Shown: positions 1 through 8,606 of the stretch, in pieces
Layout: each line of letters begins with the position of its first letter
Position numbering within the stretch: position 1 is the stretch's first letter
Source: Bradyrhizobium tropiciagri
GTDB lineage: Bacteria; Pseudomonadota; Alphaproteobacteria; Rhizobiales; Xanthobacteraceae
Assembly: GCF_018130505.1 (NCBI RefSeq)
Contig: NZ_JAFCKH010000002.1
Coordinates: forward strand, 645,060-709,059
Direction of reading: 5' to 3'
DNA: 64,000 nucleotides
The notes under the pieces: generated by a model
Seen by the model: the letters and a program-made list of their open reading frames with translations, nothing else
Told to the model about the DNA's origin: nothing
Databases searched by the model: none
Translations under genes and position numbers: made by a program

Positions 1-518
1 AGATGGATCTTCTGCTGGTACCACAGTTCGAGCCAGCCGGCCTTCAGCGCTTCGGGCACGTCCACCGCGGGGCTCGGCGCCGGCTCGACCGGCAGCAGCG
101 AGGCAAGCGTCTGGCGCAACGTTCCGGCGCTGAACGGCGTCGGCAACGCCGGCAGCATCGCGATCCCGTATTCGTCGCCGATCTGCCGGACCGCCTTGAC
201 GATGATCGAGTCCGGCTGGCCGATCACCAGGACCTTGCCGCCATAGTCGTTTCTCACCAAAGTCTCTAAAATCTTACTGACTTCGATGCCGTCAACCGAC
301 ACGCCGAGCACCAGAAGATCGGGCCGTTCGGCATCCAGCACGGCCTCAAGCTCGGCGGTCTGACCGCACTCGCTGGTGATGAAACCGAGATCCTCAAGCG
401 CATCGGCGAGGAAGGTGCGAAGGTGCTTTTTGCTGTCCGCAATGCATGCGCGCGGGGTCAGCTTGCGATGTCCGAACCAGCCGGTTCGCGCGTGTCCGAT
501 GTGACTGATGTGATTCAT
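1..518 (-). CDS. EAL-domain response regulator, 5' part only
   Basis: The gene enters the window with its N-terminal 172 codons and runs off the left edge. It starts at an ATG at 518. Residues about 22-140 resemble a CheY-like receiver. The visible end (ALKAGWLELWYQQKIHL) is the typical opening of an EAL domain, the c-di-GMP phosphodiesterase fold. In the receiver, the strand that normally ends in the phospho-acceptor Asp reads PDLLVLGVSVDG, so that Asp appears to be absent. The protein is likely cytoplasmic and may lower c-di-GMP, but the EAL catalytic residues lie outside the window and activity cannot be judged. A perfect palindrome lies about 110 nt upstream. Confidence 0.75.
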   Translation of the reverse strand, partial: MNHISHIGHARTGWFGHRKLTPRACIADSKKHLRTFLADALEDLGFITSECGQTAELEAVLDAERPDLLVLGVSVDGIEVSKILETLVRNDYGGKVLVIGQPDSIIVKAVRQIGDEYGIAMLPALPTPFSAGTLRQTLASLLPVEPAPSPAVDVPEALKAGWLELWYQQKIH

Positions 519-901
519 GCCCCGCCTTTTTCGGAGTTACCCCGTTGCAAGTCGTACAACTACGGATCGGCGGCAATCATGGAAATTTCTGGATTATACA
601 TACGTTGCCTCGCTAACCTTAAGGCCGCCAATTTGAATCAAATTGCGTCGCGCGCGGCGCGTCGCGCTGCTGTCATGCGTGCAATAAATGCGTCATCTGG
701 CGTTCATCGGCGCGATTGAGCCGAGTTCGATCGCAGGCGGAATGCGGCCTGCGTGTTTCATCGAGAGACGCGCGTTAATGACTGTGTTGCCGGGCCGATG
801 TCGGCGCGATTCTGAACCATTGTTGAACAGCGAATTCGCGAATCACGCGCGAGAAACATCGATCGCGCTGTCCGCGATTTGTCGCGAATGCGAATGTCGG
901 C
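519..901. other. Intergenic region upstream of the EAL gene
   Basis: This 383-bp stretch separates the start of the EAL-domain gene from the 3' end of the MFS gene; both are on the minus strand. It is more AT-rich than its surroundings around 540-720. It contains one perfect palindrome (listed separately) and no convincing coding frame. Frames crossing it lack ribosome sites and continue as shadows of the MFS gene. Confidence 0.5.
629..645. promoter_or_regulatory. 17-bp perfect palindrome, candidate operator
   Basis: The sequence CAATTTGAATCAAATTG has 8-bp arms around a single central A. It lies 111-127 bp upstream of the EAL-domain gene in an AT-rich stretch, which suits a dimeric regulator site. 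No binding protein can be named from sequence alone. Confidence 0.4.
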
Positions 902-2152
902 TCATCCGCCGTGAGGTGCCAGTGCGGCCGACGAACTCGCTGTCGTCGTACGTAACGTCTCCGGCATCAGCACGCAGTATCCGACCAGCCCGGCCGCTGC
1001 GATCGCTGCAAGGAACAGGAACGCCGCACCATAACCGGCGTGAACGACGATGAAGCCGGCAACCGCGGCGCTCAGCGCGCCGCCGATGCCGGTTGCGGTA
1101 GCGATCGCGCCCTGGCTGACGTTGAAATGCCCGGTACCGTGCGTGAGGTCGGCGACCACCAGCGGAAACAGCGCGCCGAAGATGCCGGCACCGATGCCGT
1201 CGAGCAGTTGCACCGACACCAGCCAGTACGGATTGTCGGACAGCGGATAGAGCGCGCCGCGGATCGCCAGCACGGCGAGCGCCACGGCGAAGATCGGCTT
1301 GCGGCCCCAGACGTCGGCCTTGCGCCCGACCACGATCGCAACCGGCACCATCACGATCTGCGCCGCGATGATGCAGACCGACATCAAGCTGGTGCCGAGA
1401 TTGCGGTTGACCAGTGCCAGCTTCTGCCCGACCAGCGGCAGCATCGCCGCGTTGGCAAAATGAAAGATCACGGTGGCGCCGGCAAAGATCAGCAGCGGCC
1501 GGCAGGTGAGCAGCACGCGAAAGCCGGATGGTTTTTCGTGCGCCGCCTCGCCCGCGATGTGGTCGAGCCCTCGCGCGACCTGATGATCGATGGCGCCGGC
1601 CGGGATCGCCAGCGTCGCGGCGATGCTGGCAAGGGCCATCGCGGCGAGCAGCCAGAACACGACGACCGGCCCGAACCAGTAAGCGGTGCCGCCGGCGACC
1701 GCCGCGGCCACGGCGTTGCCGGCATGGTTGAACGCCTCGTTGCGGCCGGTCCGCGCCGCGAAGGCCCTGGGTCCGACGATGCCGAGCGTCACGGCGGCGA
1801 TCGCCGGCGCGAACACCGAGCCGGCGGCGGCCGCGAGCGCCTGCGTCGCCGCGACCAGCGCGAAGTGGTCGAGCAGGGGGAGCATGAGGCAGGCGGCGGT
1901 GACGGTCATGGCGGCGGCGATCATCAGGGCGCGCTTGGCACGGCTGCGGTCGATCAGGGCGCCGGCCGGGGTCTGGGCCAGGATGCCGGCGATCGCGGCG
2001 ATCGACATCACGGCGCCGATCGAGGCCTCGTCCCATCGCCGCTCGGTGAGCAGGTAGATCGCAAGGTAGGGGCCGAGCCCGTCCCGGACGTCGGCGAGGA
2101 AGAAGTTCAGCGCATCGAGCGATCGCCAAACGGTCGTTGCGGATGGCTGCAA
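902..2152 (-). CDS. MFS transporter
   Basis: Major facilitator superfamily permease of about 416 residues with many hydrophobic segments. It opens with WRSLDALNFFLADVRDGLGPYLAIYLL, followed by an RSRAKRALM loop that matches the cytoplasmic loop between helices 2 and 3. The substrate is unknown. The start is uncertain. A TTG at 2152 has a GCGAGG Shine-Dalgarno-like sequence 6 nt upstream and begins right before the first conserved segment. ATGs at 2212 and 2254 would add a hydrophilic leader with poor ribosome sites. The gene is divergent from the TAXI TRAP operon, and nothing visible links the two. Confidence 0.8.
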   Translation of the reverse strand: MQPSATTVWRSLDALNFFLADVRDGLGPYLAIYLLTERRWDEASIGAVMSIAAIAGILAQTPAGALIDRSRAKRALMIAAAMTVTAACLMLPLLDHFALVAATQALAAAAGSVFAPAIAAVTLGIVGPRAFAARTGRNEAFNHAGNAVAAAVAGGTAYWFGPVVVFWLLAAMALASIAATLAIPAGAIDHQVARGLDHIAGEAAHEKPSGFRVLLTCRPLLIFAGATVIFHFANAAMLPLVGQKLALVNRNLGTSLMSVCIIAAQIVMVPVAIVVGRKADVWGRKPIFAVALAVLAIRGALYPLSDNPYWLVSVQLLDGIGAGIFGALFPLVVADLTHGTGHFNVSQGAIATATGIGGALSAAVAGFIVVHAGYGAAFLFLAAIAAAGLVGYCVLMPETLRTTTASSSAALAPHGG

Positions 2153-2328
2153 GTGATACCTCGCCGGAAGGCTGCGCCCGTCAACCCGCCGGCAGGAATT
2201 GAGTTCCCGCATCCCCTGTGGAGCGGTGCTGGCATACGGCCCACGGTGGCCCATGCGTCGTTTGGATGGGTTGACCCGGCGGGGGTGTCCGGCCAATTTC
2301 CGGCCGGCTTAAGGGGAGAATAATACTC

Positions 2329-3276
2329 ATGAATTGGAAGTTGGTGGCGGCCGCGACGGTGGCAGCCAGCGTGTTGACCGCGCCCGTCGCGCGGGCCGAG
2401 CAGTTCATCAACGTGCTGACCGGCGGGACCTCCGGCGTCTACTATCCGCTCGGCGTCGCGATCGGGAAGATCTTCGGCGACAAGATCCCGGGCGTTAAGA
2501 CCCAGGTGCAGGCCACCAAGGCCTCGGTCGAGAACCTCGTGCTGCTGCAGCAGGGCCGCGGCGAGATCGCCTTCACGCTCGGCGATTCGCTGAAGGCCGC
2601 CTGGGAGGGCGATGCGGAAGCCGGCTTCAAGAACAAGCTCGACAAGCTGCGCACCATCGGGGCGATCTATCCGAACTACATCCAGATCGTCGCCACCGCC
2701 GAAAGCGGCATCAAGACGCTGGCTGATCTGAAGGGCAAGAGCCTGTCGGTCGGTGCGCCGAAATCCGGCACCGAGCTCAACTCGCGCGCGATCCTCGCGG
2801 CCGCCGGCATGAGCTACAAGGATCTCGGCAAGGTCGAGTATCTGCCGTTCGCCGAGTCGGTCGACCTGATGAAGAACCGCCAGCTCAACGCCACGCTGCA
2901 GTCCGCCGGCCTCGGCGTCGCCTCGCTGAAGGACCTCTCGACCTCGACCGATATCACCGTGGTCGCGGTGCCGAAGGAGACCGTCGACAAGATCGGCTCG
3001 CCCTTCGTCTCGGTGATGATCCCGGCCAATACCTATACCGGCCAGGACAAGGACGTGCCGACCGCGGCGGTGGTGAACTATCTCGTCACCTCGAGTGCGG
3101 TGTCGGACGAACTCGCCTATCAGATGACCAAGCTGGTCTATGAATCGCTGCCGGAACTCGCCAACGCGCATGCCGCCGGAAAGGAGATCAAGCTCGAGGC
3201 CGCCGCGAACGGCAGCCCGGTTCCGCTGCATCCCGGCGCGATCCGTTATTACAAGGAAAAGGGCCTGATCAAGTAA
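2329..3276 (+). CDS. TAXI-family TRAP transporter substrate-binding protein
   Basis: Periplasmic receptor of 315 residues for a tripartite ATP-independent transporter. A Sec signal peptide ends near residue 23 (APVARA/EQF). The mature start carries the TAXI hallmark INVLTGGTSGVYYPLG, followed by the KASVENL and LADLKGKSLSVGAPKSGTE segments typical of the family. An AAGGGGAG ribosome site precedes the ATG. The fused permease follows after a 174-bp gap containing a palindromic repeat, then a DUF1850 gene. The ligand is unknown; family members bind organic acids or amino acids. Confidence 0.93.
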   Translation: MNWKLVAAATVAASVLTAPVARAEQFINVLTGGTSGVYYPLGVAIGKIFGDKIPGVKTQVQATKASVENLVLLQQGRGEIAFTLGDSLKAAWEGDAEAGFKNKLDKLRTIGAIYPNYIQIVATAESGIKTLADLKGKSLSVGAPKSGTELNSRAILAAAGMSYKDLGKVEYLPFAESVDLMKNRQLNATLQSAGLGVASLKDLSTSTDITVVAVPKETVDKIGSPFVSVMIPANTYTGQDKDVPTAAVVNYLVTSSAVSDELAYQMTKLVYESLPELANAHAAGKEIKLEAAANGSPVPLHPGAIRYYKEKGLIK

Positions 3277-3295
3277 GGCCAGTTACGCTTCGAGG

Positions 3296-3380
3296 TGTCA
3301 TGGCCGGGCTTGACCCGGCCATCCATCTTTCTAAAGACTTTCATTTTCGATGGATGCGCGGGTCGAGCCCGCGCATGACG
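3296..3380. repeat. Palindromic intergenic repeat, family C variant
   Basis: Two hairpin-forming halves (TCATGGCCGGGCTTGACCCGG and CGCGGGTCGAGCCCGCGCATGA) flank an ATCCATC/GATGGAT stem and an A/T-rich centre. It lies between the binding protein and permease genes of the TRAP operon, so it would be transcribed and could tune mRNA levels of the upstream gene. It resembles the elements at 11931, 15549 and 15778. Confidence 0.7.
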
Positions 3381-3450
3381 TGCGGGGGACACGGCCAAGG
3401 CATCACACGGGTGCGACGGCCGGCGTAGGGCACGGCGGGGGACCAATCAT

Positions 3451-5562
3451 ATGCAGCAGCAGACCGAGGGCGCAGAGCAGCCCATCAAGGTTGAATTCGA
3501 CAATTTCGAGCACGGCTTTCCGGAAGGGTTCGGGCCGGGCGGCTGGGGATATCTGGCCTACACGGTCGGGCTCGCCTTCGCGGTGTTCCAGCTCTATGTC
3601 GCGGCGTTCAACTACCTGCCGAGCCAGGTGGTGCGCGGCGTCCATGTCGGCTTCCTGATCCTCTTGACCTTCGGTCTGATCGGCAACTTCACCGCAAAGA
3701 CCGATTTCGGCCGCGCGGTGAGCTGGATCGTCGGCGCCGCCGGCTTCCTCTGCGGGCTCTATCAGTGGATCTTCTACGCCGACCTGATCGCGCGTGACGG
3801 CGATCCGACCAACACCGACCTTGCGGTCGGCACGCTGCTGGCGATCCTGATCTTCGAGGGCACGCGGCGGCTGATGGGCGCGGCATTGCCGCTGATGTGC
3901 GGCGCCTGTCTGCTCTACTGGTTCTTCGGCCAGTATTTGCCGTCGCCGTTCAATCATCGCGGCTATGACTTCGACCAGATCGTCACGCATCTGTCGTTCG
4001 GCACCGAAGGCTTCTACGGCGTGCCGATCTACGTCTCGGCAACCTACATCTTCCTGTTCATTCTGTTCGGCTCGTTCCTTGAGCGCGCCGGCATGATCCA
4101 GCTGTTCACCGACGTCTCGCTCGGCCTGTTTGGCCGCACCCGCGGCGGACCTGCGAAGGTTGCGGTGTTCGCCTCGGGCATGATGGGCACGATCTCGGGA
4201 TCCGGCGTCGCCAACGTCGTCACCGTCGGGCAGTTCACGATTCCGCTGATGATCAAGTTCGGCTACCGCCGCGCCTTTGCCGCCGGCGTCGAGGCCACCG
4301 CCTCGATGGGCGGACAGATCATGCCGCCGGTGATGGGCGCAGTCGCCTTCATCATGGCCGAGACGCTCGGCGTGCCCTATTCGGAGATCGTCAAGGCGGC
4401 GGTGATCCCGGCGATCCTCTATTTCGCCTCCGCGTTTTGGATGGTGCATCTGGAAGCCGGCAAGCACGGTCTCGTCGGCATGAAGCGCTCAGAGATCCCG
4501 AGCGCCTGGAAGGCGCTGGTGGCGCGCTGGTATCTCGTGCTGCCGCTCGCCGCGCTGGTCTACATGCTGTTCGAAGGCTTCACGCCGCTCTATGCCGGCA
4601 GCATGGGGCTCGCGCTCACCGTCGCGCTGATCCTCGGCGCCAGCATCACGCTCGGCTTCTCCAACACCGTGATCCGCTACATCTTCTGGATCGGGCTCGC
4701 GCTGGTGGTTGCCGCGGTGTCGCGCAAGGGGCTGGAGATCGTTCAGGTCGGCAGCGTCGTCGCCGGCCTGATCGTGATTGCCGCGCTCACCCGCGGCGGA
4801 CGCGCCACGCTTGCCGCGTGCCGCGACTCGCTGGCCGACAGCGCCAAATCGGCGCTGACAGTCGGCATGGCCTGCGCGATCGTCGGCACCATCATCGGCA
4901 TGATGACGCAGACCGGCGTCGGCACCATCTTCGGCAGCTGGATCATCGGGCTCGGCGCCAAGAGCCTGTTCCTGGCGCTGATCATGACCATGCTGCTGTC
5001 GATCCTGCTCGGCACCGGCATTCCGACGATCCCGACCTACATCATCACCGCCGCGCTCGCCGCGCCGGCGCTGGCCAAGCTCGGCGTGCCGCTGATCGCG
5101 AGCCACATGTTCGCGTTCTACTACGGCATCATGGCCGACCTCTCACCGCCGGTCGCGCTCGCCGCGCTGGCGGCGGCGCCGATCGCCAAGGAGAACCCGG
5201 ACAAGATCGGCTGGGAGGCGATGCGGATCGCGCTCGCCGGCTATGTCATCCCCTTCATCTTCGTCTATTCGCCGGCGCTGATGCTGCAGGCGGGCGACCC
5301 GATGCAGGCGCAGCTCGGCTTCTACGGCGCGGTGGCGCTGGCGACGTTCAAGGCGCTGGTCGCGATTGGGCTGTTCGGCGTGGTCGCGATCGGCTTCCTG
5401 TTCACGCGGCTGAGCCTGATCGAGATCGCGGTCGCGTTCGCGGCCGCGCTCTGCCTGCTCGGCGATTTCCAGTTCTCGGACACGGCGGGCTTCACGCTGG
5501 CCGCGGCGGTCGTGCTCTGGCAGTGGCGGCAGCGTCCGCGTGATGCGGTGGCGGCGGCTTGA
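3451..5562 (+). CDS. TRAP transporter fused permease (DctQM type)
   Basis: Integral membrane protein of 703 residues that fuses the small four-helix DctQ-like part (N-terminal about 170 residues) to the large DctM-like part, the usual form for TAXI systems. Conserved stretches include GGPAKVAVFASGMMGTISGSGVANV, EATASMGGQIMPPVMGAVAF and LLGTGIPTIPTYIITAALAAPAL. With the upstream receptor it should drive sodium-coupled solute uptake across the inner membrane. Its stop codon overlaps the TTG start of the DUF1850 gene, which indicates translational coupling. Confidence 0.94.
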   Translation: MQQQTEGAEQPIKVEFDNFEHGFPEGFGPGGWGYLAYTVGLAFAVFQLYVAAFNYLPSQVVRGVHVGFLILLTFGLIGNFTAKTDFGRAVSWIVGAAGFLCGLYQWIFYADLIARDGDPTNTDLAVGTLLAILIFEGTRRLMGAALPLMCGACLLYWFFGQYLPSPFNHRGYDFDQIVTHLSFGTEGFYGVPIYVSATYIFLFILFGSFLERAGMIQLFTDVSLGLFGRTRGGPAKVAVFASGMMGTISGSGVANVVTVGQFTIPLMIKFGYRRAFAAGVEATASMGGQIMPPVMGAVAFIMAETLGVPYSEIVKAAVIPAILYFASAFWMVHLEAGKHGLVGMKRSEIPSAWKALVARWYLVLPLAALVYMLFEGFTPLYAGSMGLALTVALILGASITLGFSNTVIRYIFWIGLALVVAAVSRKGLEIVQVGSVVAGLIVIAALTRGGRATLAACRDSLADSAKSALTVGMACAIVGTIIGMMTQTGVGTIFGSWIIGLGAKSLFLALIMTMLLSILLGTGIPTIPTYIITAALAAPALAKLGVPLIASHMFAFYYGIMADLSPPVALAALAAAPIAKENPDKIGWEAMRIALAGYVIPFIFVYSPALMLQAGDPMQAQLGFYGAVALATFKALVAIGLFGVVAIGFLFTRLSLIEIAVAFAAALCLLGDFQFSDTAGFTLAAAVVLWQWRQRPRDAVAAA

Positions 5563-5936
5563 GCCTCTGCCTCGCCTCCGCCGGCGTGGTGAAGGCGCTG
5601 CAGGTCGCGGCCTTCACGCTCGCCTGGACGCATTCGATCGAGAAGACCGCCTGGCAGGAAGACTGGGTGGTCACGCCGGCCGGGCTCGAACTGAGGCAGG
5701 CCCGCATCAAGGGCACCGGCGCCGGCATGGAGCCGCCGCCGGAGGCGCGGCTCGTCAACGGCTGGTTTCAATGGTCGCTGCCGCCGGCGCCGCGGCCGGA
5801 GGTCGTGCTCGGCAATTCCGGTGCGGCAGGCGAATGGCGGCTGTGCCAGGCGGGACGCTGCCAGACCCTATCGGAGATTTTCGGCCATCCGATCGGTGCT
5901 AATGTCACGACGATGAGCGTTTGCAAGGATCCGTAG
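5559..5936 (+). CDS. DUF1850 protein of the TRAP operon
   Basis: Small protein of 125 residues beginning at a TTG that overlaps the permease stop (TTGA, 5559-5562). The core ALAWTHSIEKTAWQEDWVV, then LELRQARIKGTGAGMEPP and a C-terminal W..C..GRC segment, match the DUF1850 family, which is commonly encoded beside TAXI TRAP permeases. The N-terminus is hydrophobic and may be a signal peptide or anchor. Its function is unknown. The location suggests an accessory, assembly or regulatory role for the transporter. The two C-terminal cysteines could form a periplasmic disulfide, which is inference. Confidence 0.82.
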   Translation: MSLCLASAGVVKALQVAAFTLAWTHSIEKTAWQEDWVVTPAGLELRQARIKGTGAGMEPPPEARLVNGWFQWSLPPAPRPEVVLGNSGAAGEWRLCQAGRCQTLSEIFGHPIGANVTTMSVCKDP

Positions 5937-5940
5937 ATTC

Positions 5941-6008
5941 GTAGCCCGCATGAGCGAAGCGATATGCGGGAACACTACCCCGGATATCGCTCCGCTCATC
6001 CGGGCTAC
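5941..6008. repeat. Palindromic intergenic repeat, family A
   Basis: Inverted pair with outer arms GTAGCCCG and CGGGCTAC and inner arms ATGAGCGAAGCGATAT and ATATCGCTCCGCTCAT. It lies between the TRAP operon and the SDR gene. A second, longer copy is at 33081-33167. Confidence 0.75.
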
Positions 6009-6043
6009 AAGAACGACGAAAAACAACAACGGAGAAACAACCG

Positions 6044-6850
6044 ATGGATCGGCTCAAGGGCAAGGTTGCGATGGTGGTCGGCGCGGGCTCGATCGGGCCC
6101 GGCTGGGGCAACGGCAAGGCGACCGCCGTGACCTTCGCGCGCGAGGGCGCCAGCGTGTTCTGCGTCGATCGCAACGGCGCCGCTGCCGAGGAGACCGTCG
6201 GCATCATCACCGGCGAGGGCGGCAAGGCGACCGCGTTCACCGCCGACGTCTCGCGCGCCGCCGAGGTCGAGGCGATGGTCGCGGCGTGCCTGAAGGCTTA
6301 CGGCCGCATCGACGTGCTCGACAACAATGTCGGCATCGCCGAGGTCGGCAGCGTGGTCGAGGTGGCGGAAGCCGAATGGGACCGCGTCTTCGCCGTCAAT
6401 TTGAAGAGCGCGTATCTCTCGATGAAGCACGTCATTCCCGTGATGATCGAGCAGGGCGGCGGCTCGATCATCAACATCTCGTCGATCGCCTCGATCCGCC
6501 ATGTCGGCATCTCCTATGTCAGCTACAACGCCAGCAAGGCCGCGATGAACCAGATGACGCGCTCGACCGCGGTCGAGTTCGCCTCCAAGCATGTCCGCGT
6601 CAACGCGATCCTGCCCGGGCTGATGAAGACGCCGATGGTCGCGCACTCGGCCGGACTGGCGCAGAGCTATGCCAAGGGCGATGTCGAGGCGATGTGGCGC
6701 GCCCGCGACGCGCAGGTGCCGATGGGCCACATGGGCGACGCCTGGGACGTCGCCAACGCCGCGCTGTTCCTGGCGTCGGATGAGTCGAAATATGTCACCG
6801 GCATCGAGCTGGTTGTCGACGGTGGCATCACCAGCAAGTCGGGTGCCTAG
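6044..6850 (+). CDS. SDR-family NAD(P)-dependent oxidoreductase
   Basis: Classical short-chain dehydrogenase of 268 residues. The Rossmann glycine motif begins at G13 (GAGSIGPGWGNG), with an unusual insertion making it longer than the standard TGxxxGxG. NNVG replaces the common NNAG. The catalytic Ser is in the ISS segment near residue 147, and Tyr161/Lys165 form the YNASK motif. The C-terminal VDGG is typical. Acidic D38 after the second strand (CVDRN) suggests NAD preference, which is inference. Substrate unknown. It stands alone after a palindromic repeat, with convergent transcription against the antiporter gene. Confidence 0.9.
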   Translation: MDRLKGKVAMVVGAGSIGPGWGNGKATAVTFAREGASVFCVDRNGAAAEETVGIITGEGGKATAFTADVSRAAEVEAMVAACLKAYGRIDVLDNNVGIAEVGSVVEVAEAEWDRVFAVNLKSAYLSMKHVIPVMIEQGGGSIINISSIASIRHVGISYVSYNASKAAMNQMTRSTAVEFASKHVRVNAILPGLMKTPMVAHSAGLAQSYAKGDVEAMWRARDAQVPMGHMGDAWDVANAALFLASDESKYVTGIELVVDGGITSKSGA

Positions 6851-6916
6851 TTCTGCTGCGTCATCTCCCCACACGTCGTCCCTGCTTTCGCAGCGACGGG
6901 TGGGCACGCGCTCCCC

Positions 6917-8470
6917 TCAACTCCCTGAGCCCTCGACGCTGAGCTCGACGCGGTCGAGCTCTTCTTCGACCAGATGGAAGGCGTCGTCGCCGATCGTCTC
7001 GGTGTGGCGCAAATTGAGCAGCGCCCGGCGGGCCGCGGCGATGGCGCGACGGCGCAACGGGTCGGCCGGCAGCTCGCGCGAGGCGATGCCGCCATCGGGA
7101 TCGGTCTCGGCGCGCAACAGCACGGCGCGATATTCGAGCCGGAGAATCTCGGCCTCCTCGGACGGATCCGCTTCGATCGCCGCAAGCCCGGCCCGGAAGA
7201 CAACGCTGCGGGCGTGGGCAGCCTCGCGCGCGACCGGATCGTCGTCATCGAAATTCAGCGCCAGGATCAGCGGCCGCAGGGTCAGGCCCTGGATCACCAG
7301 CGAGCCCAGCACCACGGCAAAGGCTGTCAGCAGGATCAGGTCGCGATAGGGGAAATACTCCGGCAGCGCGAACGCGGCCGCCAGCGTGACGATGCCGCGC
7401 ATCCCGCACCACGACACGATGATGCCGCGCTTCAGGGTCGGCACTGCCGGCACCACATGGGCGGGAAGCAGATCGTGCCGCATCAGGATGCGCAGAAAGG
7501 CACCATAGGGCATCACCCAGAGAATCCGGGCCAGGATCACGACGGCGAGGATGATGGCGGCGAAGCTGCAATATTTCCACCGCACCTCGTCGTCGAGCCC
7601 GGACCAGATTGGCCGCAGCTGCATGCCGATCAGCATGAAGGCGAGCACGTTGAGCACGAACACCACGGTCTCCCACACCGCATAGGACTGCACGCGCAGC
7701 CGTGCCGAGGTGCGGGCCGGCGCGGTGCGGGCGATGGTGATGGCATAGGCGATGATGGTGAGGATGCCCGACAGCCCGATATGCTCGGCGATGATCCACA
7801 CCATGAAGGTGCCGCCGAACTGGGTGATGATCGCGCTCGGAGCCTCGGTGATGCGGCGGGTGATCATCATCCAGACCTGCGCGAACAAATAGCCGGCGGC
7901 GAGGCTGCCGACCAGCGCGACCGCGATCGACGGCACGAATTCGCGCACCTTCATGTGTTCGGCGACGACGAGGCCGACCGCGACGCGATAGACCAGCAGC
8001 GCGCTGGCGTCGTTGAGCAGGCTTTCGCCTTCGAGGATCTTCTGGATCCGGTAGGGCAGGTTGACCTGGCGCAGGATCGCGGTGGCCGCGGCGGCATCGG
8101 GCGGTGCGACGATGGCGCCGAGCGCGATCGCGACCGCCCACGGCATGTCGGGCTGCAGCCAGCGCGCCACCAATGCGACGCCGATCGTGGTGACGCCGAC
8201 CGCGACCACCACCAGCGTCGAGACCGGCAGCCAGTTGTTGCGGAGATCGCGCAGCGAGGTGTCGAAGGCGGCATCGAGCAGCACCGGCGCCACGAACAGC
8301 GCCAGTGCCAGCTTCGGTTCCAGCGCCCAGGATGGGCCGTCCGGAAGGAAGGCCAGCAGCACGCCGCCGGCCGCAAGGAACGTCGGGTAGGGCACCTTGA
8401 GGTGCCGCGCCAGCGCCGAGAGCGCCACGGCCGCGAGCAGCAGCCCGATGATCCATTCGAATGTCAGCAA
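6917..8470 (-). CDS. Na+/H+ antiporter, CPA1 (NhaP-like) family
   Basis: Monovalent cation/proton antiporter of about 517 residues with a dozen hydrophobic segments and a soluble C-terminal tail of about 110 residues. The ion-site motifs are visible as AIVAPPDAAAATAIL (helix 5 Asp) and GESLLNDASALLVYR. The membrane part closes with GMRGIVTLAAAFALP. The start is chosen at TTG 8470, giving MLTFEWIIGLLLAA, preceded by a G-rich ribosome site. The TTG at 8533 would add 21 hydrophilic residues. It should extrude Na+ or K+ for pH and salt homeostasis. Confidence 0.88.
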   Translation of the reverse strand: MLTFEWIIGLLLAAVALSALARHLKVPYPTFLAAGGVLLAFLPDGPSWALEPKLALALFVAPVLLDAAFDTSLRDLRNNWLPVSTLVVVAVGVTTIGVALVARWLQPDMPWAVAIALGAIVAPPDAAAATAILRQVNLPYRIQKILEGESLLNDASALLVYRVAVGLVVAEHMKVREFVPSIAVALVGSLAAGYLFAQVWMMITRRITEAPSAIITQFGGTFMVWIIAEHIGLSGILTIIAYAITIARTAPARTSARLRVQSYAVWETVVFVLNVLAFMLIGMQLRPIWSGLDDEVRWKYCSFAAIILAVVILARILWVMPYGAFLRILMRHDLLPAHVVPAVPTLKRGIIVSWCGMRGIVTLAAAFALPEYFPYRDLILLTAFAVVLGSLVIQGLTLRPLILALNFDDDDPVAREAAHARSVVFRAGLAAIEADPSEEAEILRLEYRAVLLRAETDPDGGIASRELPADPLRRRAIAAARRALLNLRHTETIGDDAFHLVEEELDRVELSVEGSGS

Positions 8471-8606
8471 GCCCGCCCCCCGTGCGCCGATCGTCGCAAT
8501 TGACGTATAATCCAGTGTGTGGTTTTGCGGCAAATGACCTGCTGTCCGAATGACGCCGATCTGGCTGGTTCAGGCGCGGGGGAGGGACGCCTCGTCGGCG
8601 GTTGTA

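Noticed and set aside
843-2323. Long reading frames on both strands over the MFS gene (for example 1040-2323 plus and 843-2129 minus)
   Set aside because: They are Arg/Asp/Gly-rich with no domains, no ribosome sites, and follow from codon bias of the MFS gene in GC-rich DNA.
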